Positions 62,973 through 64,000 of a DNA stretch of 64,000 nt are shown piece by piece. The notes beneath the pieces were generated by a model. That model was not told where the DNA came from and did no database searches. It saw nothing but the letters and a program-made list of their open reading frames with translations. Both the position numbers and the translations under genes were made by a program. The stretch lies in NCBI RefSeq assembly GCF_003265995.1, contig NZ_MVJN01000001.1:124001-188000 (forward strand). The letters are read 5' to 3'. Within the stretch, counting starts at the first letter, position 1. The number at the start of each line of letters is the position of its first letter. The stretch comes from Legionella quinlivanii. Lineage in GTDB: Bacteria; Pseudomonadota; Gammaproteobacteria; Legionellales; Legionellaceae.

Positions 62973-63728
62973 CTACATTAACACGCAAGGGCATGGGGAA
63001 TAATCCGGACCATATACAATGTAATTCTTGATTTCTTCGTTTTTTGCATAATGGATAGGCTTTTTCCCTGAGAAGTCCAGCGCTTCAGAATCCGCTTTAA
63101 AACGCAGTAATAACTGCGTAAGCGCTGCATGTGATAATTTGACGCTTCGATGAAGCAAGCTGTCTCCATTCTCATTCCTCTCATTGACATTGATTCCAGC
63201 TTCAAGAAACAAGGCGACCATTTGCAGATTTCCTTTCTCGACTCCTGCAAAGACAGGACTGCCTTCATGCGTTATAAAATTAAGCTCGGCGCCCTTCTCT
63301 ACCAGTAAATTAAATACTGGTTTATGTCCCATCTCAGCGGCAATCATTAATGGCCGGGAAATAACCGGATAACGAAGTATCAACTCCCCGTCCTGTAATT
63401 CATTATTCGAAACTATAACTGGATTACCATCAGGGAAGGAGAACAACGATTGCAGTACTGGCGAATTGATATCAGCGCCATGTTCAAGCAAGAGACACGT
63501 CATTTCTACATAGCCTTTTTGTACTGCTACAGTCAGTGCAGTACAAAGTATTTCGCCTTTTTGCTGATATCGGTTGATATCAGAAATATGAGGAAGCACC
63601 TGCTCCACCACATGAAGATTGTTCTTCTCTACCGCGGCAAATAATAATTGATACTCATCTATTTTTCTAAAAAAATTGATAGTCATGATCCCAATCTTCC
63701 CTGAATATTCATGATCCTGGATATTCAT
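62973..63728 (-). CDS. Ankyrin-repeat protein with C-terminal CaaX box, candidate Dot/Icm effector
   Basis: 251 residues from the ATG at 63728, or 237 if started at the second ATG (63686) after GGGAAGATTGGG. About six ankyrin repeats cover residues 25-240 (AVEKNNLHVVEQVLPHIS, AVQKGYVEMTCLLLEHGADI, AAEMGHKPVFNLLVEKG, GVEKGNLQMVALFLEAG, SVKLSHAALTQLLLRF). The chain ends SPCPCVLM: a CaaX tetrapeptide (CVLM) of the farnesylation type, with a second cysteine two residues earlier that could take palmitate. I read the end codon by codon (TGC GTG TTA ATG TAG). L. pneumophila AnkB is an ankyrin effector prenylated by the host, so host farnesylation is the natural hypothesis. Confidence 0.8.
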   Translation of the reverse strand: MNIQDHEYSGKIGIMTINFFRKIDEYQLLFAAVEKNNLHVVEQVLPHISDINRYQQKGEILCTALTVAVQKGYVEMTCLLLEHGADINSPVLQSLFSFPDGNPVIVSNNELQDGELILRYPVISRPLMIAAEMGHKPVFNLLVEKGAELNFITHEGSPVFAGVEKGNLQMVALFLEAGINVNERNENGDSLLHRSVKLSHAALTQLLLRFKADSEALDFSGKKPIHYAKNEEIKNYIVYGPDYSPCPCVLM

Positions 63729-63857
63729 TCAATCAGAATTACTGACGACTTACAATTGCCCGCAATCATACCAGGATAAATAAGTATAAACCGGGCTATT
63801 TTTTTAATTTTTTTTCTTTAAAATACGCCAATAAAAACTTATTATTAAAGAGCAAAC

Positions 63858-64000
63858 ATGCCTTTTTATGTCCCTTCCTATGCGACCCTGCTGAAACAAC
63901 TGGATGCCTTAAAAGACAATTATTTAAAAGCACGTCAAGTGCAAAGCATAAGTCTTCCCACATTGATTGCGAAGGGAAACCTGGCGCTGGCAATAGAAAT
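63858..64000 (+). CDS. Start of a protein of unknown function, cut by the window end
   Basis: An open frame of 47 codons begins at the ATG at 63858 (MPFYVPSYATLLKQLDALKD), with AAAGAG just before it, and remains open at the window end. The visible part is a helical N-terminus without signal peptide. It is transcribed divergently from the ankyrin-CaaX gene across 129 AT-rich bases. A short frame on the other strand (63796-63993) overlaps it and is less convincing. Confidence 0.5.
   Translation, partial: MPFYVPSYATLLKQLDALKDNYLKARQVQSISLPTLIAKGNLALAIE

Noticed and set aside
1-64000. tRNA, rRNA, integrase, transposase or prophage genes
   Set aside because: I looked through all intergenic regions and saw none. 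The mobile-looking elements are non-coding palindromes.

Overview
The window looks like a chromosomal segment of a Legionella species or close relative (Legionellales, Gammaproteobacteria). This rests on the combination of a ProA-like M4 metalloprotease, a LapA/RtxA-type giant adhesin with a LapG-type cleavage site, and several proteins built like Dot/Icm effectors (SET+ankyrin, ankyrin+CaaX, RhoGEF-like, MICAL-like). No rRNA, tRNA, phage or transposase gene was recognised, so the genus call is an inference.

Left part (1-25.5 kb): a truncated ProA-like protease, formimidoylglutamate deiminase (hutF), an MscS channel with a cyclic-nucleotide-binding domain, and a 4606-residue repeat adhesin (5171-18991). 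The adhesin carries a 714-residue tandem duplication and a C-terminal RTX/type I secretion signal. Small envelope genes follow, then a membrane glycosyltransferase facing a UbiA-family prenyltransferase/methyltransferase pair. A roughly 290-bp palindrome separates the two.

Middle part (25.5-42 kb): a classical autotransporter, an unrecognised protein, and a biotin-independent malonate decarboxylase operon (mdcA-mdcCD-mdcE-mdcG-mdcB-mdcH) in which the acyl-carrier subunit is fused to the beta subunit. Next come an 818-residue SET/ankyrin protein with an NLS-like tail and a RecB-nuclease/helicase protein.

Right part (42.3-64 kb): a long leftward gene train. It begins with an RND efflux pair, a CSS-motif EAL phosphodiesterase and an intracellular PHB depolymerase, and continues into a seven-gene V/A-type ATPase cluster in the order B-D-I-K-E-DUF2764-A. 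The K subunit keeps residues matching a Na+ site. A ribosome-rescue-type GGQ protein lies downstream. To the right are a divergent pair (RhoGEF-like protein and MICAL-like FAD monooxygenase), a DJ-1/M20 peptidase pair, and an ankyrin protein ending in a CaaX box.

At least four families of short palindromic, MITE-like elements punctuate the intergenic regions. Copies are nested in each other. One supplies the stop codon of the V-ATPase A gene and has been tandemly duplicated together with the end of that gene. Others create false N-terminal extensions on neighbouring reading frames.
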